Positions 10,295 through 21,111 of a stretch of DNA of 64,000 nucleotides are shown here, in pieces. Numbering within the stretch: position 1 is the stretch's first letter; the number at the start of each line of letters is the position of its first letter. The notes beneath the pieces are model-generated. The model did not search any database and was not told where the DNA came from. It worked only from the letters and a program-made list of their open reading frames with translations. Location of the stretch: contig JARFIW010001323.1 of the NCBI GenBank assembly GCA_036346225.1, positions 310,001 through 374,000 of the forward strand, written 5' to 3'. Origin of the DNA: Platerodrilus igneus. Its lineage: Eukaryota > Arthropoda > Insecta > Coleoptera > Lycidae. The position numbers and the translations under genes are program-made.

Positions 10295-12756
10295 ATGCAA
10301 GAGGAAAATTTCAATTCCGATGACTCAGTGGTGGACAAAAACTATAAACTTTCCAATGTTAACTCAATCACCGTTAGCGAAGGAGAAAATGACCATAAAT
10401 ATATTATAGAAAACCATCATATAGAAAATGAATTTCAAGAACTCGGTAATAATGAAACAAAGGAAATAACTCAAGAACAGATTTTCCGGTAGAAACTCGT
10501 AAACCACATCAGTGGAAGAGAAATGTAAAGAAATTAAAAGTCAACTCGGGTCTACCTTATATAACGGAAGGTAACAAACAGAAAAGTGGAAGGACTTTAA
10601 AACCTTCTTGTTACGGAAATTATCGAACAACAGGTAACGAAAAATTTAGTCATGAGGCCAAAAAGAATATTCATTCTGGTTTTTGGAATTTAAAAGACAA
10701 CGCTCTACAAAGACAATTTGTTGCTTCTCATTTGGAAAAACTTTGTGTAAAATATCGAAGAACTCTTGAGGGAAGTAACCGTGGTAAATTTATCAACTTC
10801 CTAACACTAGATGGAATGAAGGTTAAAATATGCAATATGTTTTTTATGAATACTTTGGACATAGGCGACAAATTTATAAGAACGACAAGGAAAAAGTCTG
10901 ATGGTAAGGGATCGGTCGAGCGAGACAAGAGAGGAAATTTTATGAAACGAGAAACTGTTGCTAGCGTAGTAAAAGATAAAATAAGGGAACACAAATTCTT
11001 TCACAAGAATAGAATGTCACTATCTTAGGGCGCAATCAACAAAAGAGTACATAGATGGTTCGTTCACATTTGCGTAAATATATAAATATTATAAATTACA
11101 GGAAGAAAGTGAAGGGAGAACTGTGACAAAAAAATGCACGTATGAGCACATTTTTAATTATGAGTCCAATACTACCTTCTTTCAACCTAAGAAAAATCAG
11201 TGCGCCATTTGCGAATCATATAATAATTCCAGTCCCGAAGAGCAAAGTGCACTTGATGAAAATTACAAAAAACACATTTATAGTAAAGACAGAAGTAGAG
11301 AAGAAAAATCACAAGACATAGCAAGGGCGAAAGATGATCCTCAGGTATACATAGCTTGTTTTGACTTGCAGGCAGTTCTTCCTACTCCATGCGGAGATGT
11401 CCCCACTTTTTATTACAAATGCCGTCTTAACTGCTTTAATTTTACAATTTTTGAAATAGTTTCAAAGAATGGGTACTGCTATTTTTGGCATGTGTTATAC
11501 TTTCGGGCATTTGTTATACTATTGCACAATTGTTATAGTTTTACGCGGTATAATTCCCGTCATATTGTAACTTATACCGACCACGCTTTAAGAGTGATGC
11601 GACCGCTTTTAAAGTCAATTTGCAAGCACAATTTAAATAAAAACAAATTACTTACTTGGTGGCATCTCGGAAATTCATCTCACGGTCCCACGATGTTTGC
11701 AGGTTGGGTTCAGTCACGCCATGTTGAATCAAATTACCATCCGTGCTTCCTGTAACTTCTGTACTCGTAAGGGAATGACAGGAATTAAGGTACCAGGCAC
11801 AATAAAAATAAAGATAGAAGGAACCTACATACCTAAAAAGAAAAAACACACCACACCAAGATAGTTGTTGCCTCGTCAAGGGCTCGTAACTTAATGGCGT
11901 CTTTTTACACCACGCGCGCACTCCGCATCACTTTTGCGCAGACGCGACTGTCAGGGACGACGAAAGTTGGCGTTATTCATTTAAAAATACTTGGTTATTT
12001 ATTAACAAATTAAATCTAACATGATACATGCCAGTTGGCATGTAACACATGAAACCATCGCAAACCGTAGCTCAAATTAAATAGCTACATGTTTATTAGA
12101 TAACCTTTCAACATTTTGTGTTAATAAACATTTTGTGACAACTGCGTTGGTCAGAATAAGAATAAATTCACCGTGACAATGTACCTTTATGCAATGGCGA
12201 AATATGAGATATCAATCACGCACAAATTTCTTACTGTGGGACATACGCAGAGTGAAGGGGATGCGATGTACTCGATAATTGAGAGACAGAAAAAAAAGTT
12301 CTCAGAACAGGCCTCATCTAGGTACCAGCACAATCGCCTATTATTATAAGATGAACCAAAAAAGAAGGAAATCCTTATAATGTGAAAGAAATGTCTACAT
12401 AAGAGTTTTATGATTTTAAGTATCTCAGTTTAAAAATAGAAAGAAACTTTACAAGAAACACAACAAATATAACAGTTATTTGGAACAACATTTAAGTTAT
12501 TAAAGTTGATAGAAATAGCTCTAATTCATTTTTCTACAGAGTTGATTTCAATAATGATTTTGAAGAGATTTGCATTAAAGGAATCACAAGGTAGAGCTCT
12601 GCTTCTTTAGATATGGCTTTTAATTTGAAAAAAGCTTACACGAAACCGCCTTCGATCTCAGAGAAAACTAAACAACATCTTTTGGAGTTATGTAACAAAA
12701 ATTTAATTACACTTGTTCATCACAAATTTTATGAAGACCTAGTTAATGATAAATGA
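10295..12756 (+). pseudogene. Transposase-like gene of an insect DNA transposon, interrupted and frameshifted
   Basis: Three coding blocks belong to one protein: an acidic N-terminus joined to a basic block (10295-11026); a Cys-containing block (11123-11485: CAICESY, then FDLQAVLPTPCGDV and FYYK); and a C-terminal block (12118-12756: DNCVGQNKNKF, then KFLTVGHTQSEGD). This combination occurs in a widespread family of uncharacterised insect transposon proteins, possibly the Sola group or a DUF7869-type family; I could not verify the name. DNC and GHT look like parts of an acidic/His catalytic site. The gene has frameshifts near 11026 and 12300-12420, internal stops, and a 563-bp insertion at 11489-12051. 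It cannot make an intact protein. Confidence 0.6.
11489..12051. mobile_element. 563-bp TIR element inserted in the transposase-like gene
   Basis: The insert begins catgtgtta (11489-11497) and ends taacacatg (12043-12051), exact 9-bp terminal inverted repeats. The host coding sequence stops at the left edge (after YCYFW) and resumes at about 12118. Internally it is GC-richer at 11925-11960 and aligns in reverse complement with 5628-5830. No long ORF is conserved, so it looks like a non-autonomous DNA element. No clear target duplication was seen. Confidence 0.55.
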
Positions 12757-13580
12757 AAAATAGTACACTTTAGTTTACGCGCTTTTTATATTTAAATAAA
12801 AAAGAATAATAATATAACAGTGTATTTTATTTATGTGCAACATGGCCATATATCAAGCAACTAAATAAAATAATGAATTCTTTGTCAGTTCAATATCGCC
12901 ATAACTATCAAACCCTTTTAGCTTTTGATTTTTCCTAAATTTAATTAAAACTCAATACGTAACTGTAGAATTCTGTCAACATAATACACTTTCCAAAACA
13001 TTAATTTCTAAAATCAAATTTGCAGAGCCAATAATGAGATTAGTCTATACGAAGGATGTCATAAGAATGGACCCAGTCATACTTATATAAATATAGTGCC
13101 AACGTAGTTCGGACGTGTGTTCATTACTCCTCGCTTTTCTAATATTCGTAAAAATATATCTTCTATCTTTTATGTGGTCCTCGCCAATAGGAATGTGGGT
13201 TTTTACTAAAAATCTGGTGGTGTCATAATCCCCAAGCACAATGTCTTTGATAATCACACATATACAACTGCCGACGATTCCATTTTGGTCTGTCTCGGTA
13301 GTGTTGTGGTAAGCATCACGCTTTCCGAGTTGCATTCCTAACGCGGAATGGTGCAGACGTGTTCAACAAAAGCTCTTCAGGTAAACGCGCTCGAAATTCC
13401 TGAAAGTATTTGAACGGTATTGGCGACATAAAATTAGACTAGCTTTTACTTTGTAAATTGTGTACATAGTTAATTTAGTTGTAGTTAGTGATAATTAAGT
13501 GAAATGTAGGTTAACCTATAATCGAGATAAGGACTCTGTAATAGTATTGGCTCATATAAACTCGTACTTAAATAACAACG
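12757..13580. other. AT-rich spacer between the transposase relic and the LINE
   Basis: No gene recognised. A 96-codon minus-strand frame at 13045-13335 has no recognisable family. The 3' end of the upstream transposon and the 5' end of the LINE probably lie here but show no sharp border. Confidence 0.3.
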
Positions 13581-13840
13581 CGATTAGGTGAAAATCGCAA
13601 GAACGCACTGTTCTCTAAAGGCGAAAATGGTAAATTGCCTGAAGGGTCTGAACCCAAACCCACCAGTTGCATTAATCCAACCGGTATTAACAATAACATC
13701 GAAAAAGTGATTCTGTGGATACGACAGGTAGTAATGTAGAGTTAAGTTCTTTGCAAGAAAGTACCGAGAGTGTTGAAATAAGAAACTAAGTGCTACAATT
13801 TCTAAGTGTTTTAATAAAACCAAACAGACGCCAAAAATGG

Positions 13841-15690
13841 ATTCGAACGAATTCCAAATCCCTAGAAAAACTAATAAGTTAATCCCACCGGAAAATTAAC
13901 AAACAACAGATTTAAAAAACAGATTTACTACAATTTCACCAGTATCGGAAAATATATATAAGTCAAGTGAGGAAAGTGATACGGAACCCAGCAATACCTC
14001 AAATTCAAAGGTTAAAAAGTTGAAGCCACCGCCCCCGATAGTAGTTCATTCAAAAGTTATAAAACACAAGCAATTTGTGGATGAACTAGGTAAAATCTTA
14101 ACAAAGGATTTTACGGTAAAGTACACGGCCAATAATACTAATATATTTGTTAAGGATAGAGCGGAACGCAAAATCCTTATGCAGCGCTTAGAAAATGAAA
14201 AAACAAGTTTTCACACATATTCAGACCATAATGAAAAAACGTATGCATTGCTACGTGCCAATCAAATTGGTCCTTAAACATTGTTTTAGGTTAATTTTGA
14301 TGTACGGAAGTTTTGCGCCACAATTTTAAAAGACTAGGCGCGTATTTCCGTTACGTCACAGCGCGTTTGCGCCAGATCGCGCGACGCGAGTGGAGTAGGT
14401 ACAAGTGTTTCCGTGAGACGCTTGAACGTGGCTTTTTGCCTGAACCTTTGAGTGGAGTGGACGTTTTCCGGTAACGTATCGTTATCTTTATCTATGTAGA
14501 TTTCCTTGCTTGCTTGTCTTTGTTTGTCGCCCCTTATACCATGTTCCCGTCATTCCCTACATAGGTAGGTGACAATTTGAGCCGTAGGCAAACCGTACTG
14601 CACGACCCTGGATGAAAGAGCCCCATGATTGCCGGAGCTGGTCCGAACGCTTTGGAAGAGCGTCGGGCGTACCATATTTAATCCCTCCGGGATGGAGCCC
14701 TGATGAACTTTAATAGAGGCCTACTTTAGCTCAACCCCGCAGGACGTTCGGATTTCTGATGTAAGTAGTCCATTATCTAATTTGTTCGCTGTATTATCTA
14801 TTGTCTTATATTTATATAAATTTCCGATTATTGCGCAATATAAATTGTGCATTGGTGACGTCATTGGCAGTTGGGCGCGCAAATCTGTAATAAGGTTAGC
14901 GTTACTAACAGCCCATGGAGTCGCTTTTTAATCACGCTTGCGCGATGTATTTATCGACTTTTTAACTTTAATTATCGACGTTTTAATTGTAAGAATTATC
15001 GCATTTTTAAATTGTAGGAGCATTTGTAGTCAGGGGCTTGGCTGGAGATCTATTACCAGAAGAAGTTTATAAAGAAATAGTAGAAAGTTATAAACTACCG
15101 ATCCAGAAATGTTATAAAATGAAAACTAAGTACACGCTTTTATTCTTAATTGTCACAGACGCCAGAATAACACTGAAACCATTGCAAAAAGATGTAAAAG
15201 TATTGCGTATACAAGCATACGGTGGGAACGACAACTGAGCAATAACAAGATAATACAATGCAGAAGGTGCCAAATGTGGTCACATGCAACCGGTAATTGC
15301 AAAGCAGAGGTAAGTGAGTGAAATGTGCCAAGGACCACTTGAGCTATGAATGTCAAAAGACGAAAGATACACCTGCAACTTGCGCAAACTGAGGAGGCGA
15401 TCATCCGGCAAGTAGTACAGAATGCATCGAATACACAAAAATTGTGAATAAAATGAAAAAGGAGTCGATAACCAAGCCAGACAAACAAAAATTCTCAAAA
15501 ACAAAAGGCCACTAGACATCAATAACAAAGAACAGTACCCAGGATTAGAAAAAATTGCCAACAAACCACAGGTAAAGCCCAATCCTTGGACAACAAGAAC
15601 TTATACAGAAACCTATCAAGAAATAGGACCATCCACTACAACAAATAACACATCAGGTAAACATGCTCCTGTAGATGTAGTCAAATAGAC
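13841..15690 (+). pseudogene. LINE ORF1 (gag-like) with CCHC zinc knuckles, broken
   Basis: The frame at 14020-14260, with a Lys/Pro-rich start and a KDFTVKYTANN-type RNA-binding region, is followed after an insertion by 15029-15230 (GLAGDLLPEE) and then by two or three cysteine clusters at 15258-15430 (CRRCQMWSHATGNC, CAKDHLSYEC). ORF1 proteins of this clade bind element RNA. A stop 20 codons into the apparent start at 13837, plus frameshifts between 15230 and 15420, show that it is dead. Protein-like sequence upstream of 13837 suggests the original start was nearer 13585. Confidence 0.7.
14254..15019. mobile_element. 766-bp insertion inside LINE ORF1
   Basis: The ORF1 sense leaves the family pattern after gcattgcta (14245-14253) and resumes after gcatttgta (15020-15028). 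These look like a 9-bp target duplication with two mismatches. The insert has a GC-richer centre (14580-14760) and AT-rich ends. No ORF, TIR or tRNA-like boxes were recognised, so its class is unknown. Confidence 0.5.
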
Positions 15691-15838
15691 AAGAATTTCA
15701 TGAACTGAATGCAAGAGTTAAAACAATTAAATTCGCTAATTAATATTAGGGCCATGTTAATAGCAGTAAAAGATCTAAACATTATACTAAAAACCTGCCA
15801 AAATCCTATAGAGAAATTTACCGCTTTCAATAATTTCA

Positions 15839-16837
15839 TTGTTAATCTGGACAGTTATGGGTTATAAAATAAACGTAGCCACTTGGAACTCAAACGGACT
15901 AAATAATAAAATAGGTCAATTGATACAATTTATCAATGAATTTAAGGTAGACATTATGATGATTAATGAAACAAAATTAAAAGACACGGTCAGAATTAGA
16001 AATTACTCAGTAATCAGAAAAGATGCGCCGAACGAGAGCGGTCAAAGAGGAATAGCCTTGATTATTAAAAATAATATACCACATTCTACTGTAAATACTC
16101 CCACTACTACATCTGAGATAATAGCTATTAATTTACAAAATAATTTACACATAGTTTGTATATATAATTCACCTAGAGTTAATTTTAAGGATACAGATTT
16201 AAGGCAAATATTTAATATTGGTGATAAGTTATTATTAATTGGTGACATGAATGCCAGGCATTTCACATGGAACTGCCATCGAAACAACGCCAGAGAAAAC
16301 ACACTAAGAGAATTTGTAAATAATAATGTGCTAGAAGTCATATATACCGATGGTCCAACTCATATTCCTTGGAATGGTTCAACACCGACTACAATCGATC
16401 TAATAATAGCAAAAAACATAACTTATCCGATATTTCCACAATCCTTACCAACCCTAAATTCTGATCACAACCCAGTATGCCTACAGTTAAGAGGAATTAA
16501 AAGAGATAACAATAGCGTTATAGTAAGGTCATACAAGAATACTGACTGGGAAAAATTCAGAAGAGAGTTAGATACTAACATAGTGCTCAAATGTCAACCT
16601 AAAAATAACGAAGAATTAGATCAATTAGTAGAAACCTTTACAAAAATAATAGAGAAAACAATAAAGAACAACACCCGACTAAAAACAGTAAACACTGATC
16701 GAGATAAATTACCTGACCAAATACTACAAGCTATTAAACACAAAAACCGATTAAGAAAAAGATGGCAAAACCCGCGAAATCCAGTAGTGAAACAGCAACT
16801 TGTTGATGCCAATAACAGCATAAAAAATAACATTTAA
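15839..16837 (+). CDS. LINE ORF2 N-terminal part: AP-type endonuclease
   Basis: A 332-codon frame; the probable true start is the second Met at 15857 (MGYKINVATWN). Apurinic-endonuclease motifs appear in order: WNSNG, NETK (catalytic Glu), GDMNARH (Asp/Asn pair), TIDLI and SDHNPV (catalytic His). This enzyme nicks target DNA to prime reverse transcription. After about residue 215 follows the linker to the reverse transcriptase, cut by a stop at 16835-16837. The endonuclease looks intact, but the downstream RT is broken, so the copy cannot move on its own. Confidence 0.85.
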   Translation: MLIWTVMGYKINVATWNSNGLNNKIGQLIQFINEFKVDIMMINETKLKDTVRIRNYSVIRKDAPNESGQRGIALIIKNNIPHSTVNTPTTTSEIIAINLQNNLHIVCIYNSPRVNFKDTDLRQIFNIGDKLLLIGDMNARHFTWNCHRNNARENTLREFVNNNVLEVIYTDGPTHIPWNGSTPTTIDLIIAKNITYPIFPQSLPTLNSDHNPVCLQLRGIKRDNNSVIVRSYKNTDWEKFRRELDTNIVLKCQPKNNEELDQLVETFTKIIEKTIKNNTRLKTVNTDRDKLPDQILQAIKHKNRLRKRWQNPRNPVVKQQLVDANNSIKNNI

Positions 16838-17099
16838 GATTTTAAAAACCGGCAATGGGAGGAGAAACTAAGAGATCTGAAACCGCAAGATAACACACTG
16901 GAAATTCACAAAAGCCCTTAAACGAACAAAAGAAAAAATTCCACAATTAAAAAACAAAAATGACATACAAACCGACGGAAGGAAGGCCGAAATTATCGCA
17001 GATTGTTTCAAAGAAATACACACGCTGACACACAACACTCCGGAACAAGATGAGATTAGTGAAACTGTCAAACGTTTCGTTACAGAGGAGAGCAAAAAA

Positions 17100-18460
17100 G
17101 ATTAACACCCGAAGTACTATCAAAAACTATAACCCATCCAAAAGAAGTTAAAGAAATAATAAAGCACCTCCCAAACAATAAAGCTCCTGGTATCGACGAC
17201 ATTCCAAATAAGGTATTGAAAAACATGTCTAAAAAAAGCCATAATACAACTGATGTACGTCATAAACAGTATGATCCAACAAAAATACTTTCCAAAGCCA
17301 TGAAAAACAGGATTGGTCATACCAATACTAAAACCAGGCAAGCCCTCAAATGAACCCTCAAGTTACAGGCCCATAAGTCTTCTGTGTACCATGGCGAAAG
17401 TGGCTGAAAAAGTTATTTTTAAGAGAATTTCCGATATTGAAAGAACTACACCTCTTATACAGTAAACACAATTTGGTTTCAGACCGGGTCATAACACGTC
17501 ACAACAAGTGACACGCATTGTAACATACGATAACAAACTCTAACAGAAATAAAGTAACTACCATGGTACTATTAGACATTAAAAAAGCATTCGATAGGGT
17601 GTGGATCATAGTGCTACTCTTTAAACTTATAAAGTTGAAAATTCCGACACACTGGATACAACTGATTCACTCATACCTAACTGAACGCTCATTTATAGTA
17701 AAAGTTAACAACGGACGATCATCAAAGAAGACAATTGATTCAGGAGTTCCCCAAGGGTCTATAAAGATCTTCACATTATTCATTTATGACCTACCAGAAT
17801 TCCCACGAACGTCGAGAGCTCTGTTTGCAGATGACACGGCCATATATGCCCACTCGGATATGGCACAAATTTCCAGTTCCATCTAAATATTTTAGATAGT
17901 TATTACAAACGTTGGAAAATAGTAATAAAACTGAAGCGATAATATTCCAAAGAAAATTCAAAGACACCAAAATTTTTAAATCAATCAAAGTGAATAATGT
18001 TGCTGTTAACATGGTGCCTGCTGTCAAATACCTAGGTGTCCATTTGGACCAAAGACTAAACTTTAAATTAAATATTAAAAAGAACCTGCAAAAGGGGTAT
18101 GCAACAATGAAGCTCGTATACTCACTACTGTCCAAGCGGAGTAAACTTTCTCAGAAAAACAAGCGTCTTATATACACTACCTTAATAAGACCAACCATAA
18201 CCTATGCCTGTCCAGTTTGGTGCAATATTTCGAAAACTGCAATGGAACCTCTTCAGCGATTCCAGAACAAATGTCTGCGTTTGATAACCGACTCCAATCG
18301 ATACACACGAATACAGGTTCACCACGCCAAAGCGGATGTGGAGTACATAAGAGGTTATATAAACAAAAATGCTAAAAAGTTTTACAATATACAAAATAAT
18401 AGTAATGTACTCATAAAAAAACATAACAAGAACGCGACAAGATGCTCCATTCAGAATTAA
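17100..18460 (+). pseudogene. LINE ORF2 reverse transcriptase part, frameshifted
   Basis: The fingers/palm region is split. 17110-17560 continues the protein through frameshifts (NNKAPGIDDIPNK motif). 17563-17886 carries LLDIKKAFDRVW (motif A Asp), SGVPQGS and FADDTAIY (motif C catalytic Asp pair). 17912-18460 carries the thumb and a Jockey-type C-terminus with KYLGVHLD, YACPVWC and RFQNKCLR. All catalytic residues remain, but at least three frame breaks and a small deletion after PQGS (where SP..F is expected) inactivate it. Confidence 0.8.
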
Positions 18461-18815
18461 GCATCGACTGCCATACCAAAACTTTGCTATCTTCAGGCAA
18501 AAACTTTAAAAAAATATGAAATCAACTTTACCACCAACCCTAAAACAGGTTTTTTCTTCCAGCGTTTTCCTGTCAACCAATCCACAATACAAGTGATGAA
18601 AAAAATTATAACATACATTTAAGTTGTACGACCAGCAGAGACGACTACAAAAGCAACAGCAAACCCGTATACAGATATGATAAGTGTGAGCAGGAGCATA
18701 TCAAAGAAGTGTTCACTTTAAAATAAATATACTTTATCTGTTATGTATGTGACATGTAAATTATATAACCAGCACATCCTAAGTTTGTAAATAAAATTGT
18801 TTTGAATTGAATTGA

Positions 18816-19371
18816 TCGCGCTTTCCGTATTCGAAGACACGGTTTTGTTACTCAACTAAGTCTATTTTTTTTTTATTATACTACATTGTTTTTTTTGTTT
18901 TTATCTTCTACTATGCACAATAAGGGCAACATGAACTTTCTTAACGCCCGTGCTGACTGAAATCAGTAAAATATACCTTACATTTGATCCAATATTAATA
19001 TTCTATTTAATGGGAAAGCTTTTGCAACGTCTACTATAATATTGTAACGTACTGCCGGACGTTGGACATTTACTTTTACACAAAACATTTCAATGCATTT
19101 ATTCGTTGCTTCGAATTCAACAAAGGCTAATGCCGTTTTTGTTTACAATTTGCGGTTTTTATTGTAGAACTAGAGATGGATATAATTTGATACAAGGGAG
19201 TGTGAATAACTGAATTAAATTACAGTGTCATTGTATTATGTATGAATTTGCAATGACTCTAGTTATATACATACAAGGACGTTATAGTATACATATATTG
19301 CAAGTAGTATATAAAGAATGTTTAGAATTTTGCAGAAAACTGAATCTAACCTCACTTCGTTTTGTGATAAA
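18816..19371. other. Spacer between LINE tail and dispersed repeat
   Basis: T-rich and AT-rich; no gene or structured repeat recognised. Confidence 0.35.
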
Positions 19372-19505
19372 TAAGTAGTGTCTAATAATAAAACACATAC
19401 GCCCATTGTGGGACCAGACAAACGAGGTTATATACGGACACACAATATGTTTAACGATGATAGCGCAAATGCGTGTGTCCAAAAACACCATCCGATGTTG
19501 GCACG
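19372..19505 (-). repeat. Dispersed repeat fragment, inverted partner of 4003-4130
   Basis: The reverse complement of this stretch matches 4003-4130 at about 80% by eye. Here the repeat lies about 320 bp upstream of the PSMD8 start, so it may sit in or next to that promoter. Confidence 0.6.
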
Positions 19506-19820
19506 CATACACGACATACGTTATACCAGATATTTACATTACGACTTGGTCCATTCTTATAACGCCCTTGCTTTACAATGTTTTATTAATTTCTCAGCAG
19601 TTTGTATTTTTGTACTTGTGGCATGTACGACGTGAACAAGAACTAGTAGCGCCAGTACGAAAGGCATTACCGATTTTTTATATGCATATGGCAAACCGTA
19701 AACCGGTTTTCTAAACACTTTCGTAATGTCACTATATTTTATTATTGCCGTATACATTGTATACATTACCAGTTTGTAAAAGAGAAAGTCATCTTGTGTA
19801 TTGAATTCGTTACAATAAAA

Positions 19821-20585
19821 ATGTCAGTAAACGAAGCAGCTTCTTTGTACAAAAAATTGAAAGCAGAATGGGCATTATCCAAACCAAATCTAAGTACTTG
19901 TGAAAAATTATTAGCTGATCTAAAGGTGTGATTTTTGAGGTTATGTAATTTAATTGTTGCTAATAATTGTTTACTCATATAGATTCAGTTAACAAACTTG
20001 ATGTTTTTGCCTACAACGAACACCATCGCCAGCAATCAGGAATTACTTCTTGCTCGAGACATTTTAGAAATTGGAGTACAATGGAGCATTGCAACTAATG
20101 ACATACCTGCTTTTGAGCGCTATATGGCCCAATTGAAATGTTATTACTTCGATTACAAAAATCACTTGTCTGAATCTGCTTTCAAATATCAACTGCTTGG
20201 ATTAAATTTGCTTTTTTTGTTATCCCAAAATAGAGTTGCTGAGTTTCATACCGAGTTAGAGCTCCTTCCCGCTGATTGTATACAGAATGATGTGTATATT
20301 CGTCATCCGTTATCAATAGAACAGTACTTAATGGAGGGTAGTTACAACAAAGTATGACATAATTAGTCTTTATTTAACTTAAATGCAGTTTTATTTTAGA
20401 TCTTTTTAGCTAAAGGAAATGTTCCTGCTAAGAATTATAATTTCTTTATGGATATTTTATTAGATACCATACGAAGGGAGATTGCAACATGTTTGGAAAG
20501 TGCATATGAAAAAATTTCACTAAAAGATGCCGCTCGCATGTTATATGTCCAAAGTCAAGAGGGAGTTATGGAATTTGCTAAAGAG
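19821..20585 (+). CDS. PSMD8: 26S proteasome regulatory subunit Rpn12/PSMD8, exons 1-3
   Basis: This encodes a subunit of the proteasome lid, needed for degradation of ubiquitinated proteins. Exon 1 is 19821-19925 (35 codons; starts [14 protein letters not shown]), exon 2 is 19983-20351 (123 codons) and exon 3 is 20400-20585 (62 codons). All junctions are phase 0 with GT-AG borders (AAG|GTGTGA; ATAG|ATT; AAA|GTATGA; TTAG|ATC; GAG|GTATTG). With exon 4 at 40138-40272 the protein is 264 residues, the usual length of insect Rpn12. Exon 1 is the N-terminal helix. Exon 2 holds helical repeats ([14 protein letters not shown]). Exon 3 holds the start of the CSN8/PSMD8/EIF3K (PCI-type) domain (LKDAARMLY). 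No stops or frameshifts. The ATG at 19821 follows tacaataaaa and is the first in frame. Confidence 0.93.
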
Positions 20586-21111
20586 GTATTGTAGTTTTAA
20601 AGTAAATAATACACAAAGCATTTTACAAAGAAAGTCATAAGGATAAGCCCCTCAATTAAGCTCATAATAAATATATCTACTTACTATATAACCCAGTTGC
20701 TTTAATGAACATGAAGCATGACCTAATTAAGGAAGTAAACTAATTTAATGTATTTACAAATTTGCATTTCCATTTCTCTTGGTATCGATTGTTATAGCAG
20801 GAAAGCATAATTACCATAAACAATATGATTTTATTTTCAAATCGGTTGATAATAGACCCAATGTTCTACTATCTAAAATGAAACATTACAAAGCTTACGT
20901 GAAGATAATTAATGTTTTCTACATATTTGTCTTCAAAACAATAAAAATGCTTAAACTTGGTTCAACAATTAAACTTTAACCCTTTAGTGTCCAACTGTAC
21001 TTAGAGTTACCAGAGAATATTTCATGAAGGTATAAACAAACTAGAAACTCTGTGTTAATAAATGATTGACTGTTCCGCAGGTTACCGATCTGTCAACCAA
21101 TTACATGAATG
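20586..21111. other. Start of the giant PSMD8 intron, no repeat recognised
   Basis: AT-rich. A 66-codon plus-strand frame at 20779-20979 has no family resemblance. Confidence 0.4.

Larger units (their letters stand above)
13580..18815 (+). mobile_element. Jockey-type non-LTR retrotransposon, near full length but inactive
   Basis: ORF1 relics (about 13585-15690) with zinc knuckles, then ORF2 with an AP-type endonuclease (15857-16500) and a reverse transcriptase (about 17100-18460) without RNase H, is the Jockey layout. The 3' end carries AATAAA and a short repeat tail (ttgaattgaattg) at 18795-18815. ORF2 has frameshifts near 16837, 17100-17560 and 17880, and ORF1 has stops and a 766-bp insertion. 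The 5' end is approximate. It lies upstream of PSMD8 in the same orientation. Confidence 0.85.

Noticed and set aside
13045..13335. 96-codon minus-strand open frame
   Set aside because: No recognisable domain; sits between element relics without regulatory context.
14580..14760. GC-rich block thought to be an RNA gene
   Set aside because: No tRNA, snRNA or rRNA pattern was recognised; it lies inside the insertion in LINE ORF1.
15153..15582. Overlapping minus-strand frames of about 100 codons with hydrophobic stretches
   Set aside because: Antisense shadows of LINE ORF1 with its Cys/Lys-rich coding; no initiation context or family.
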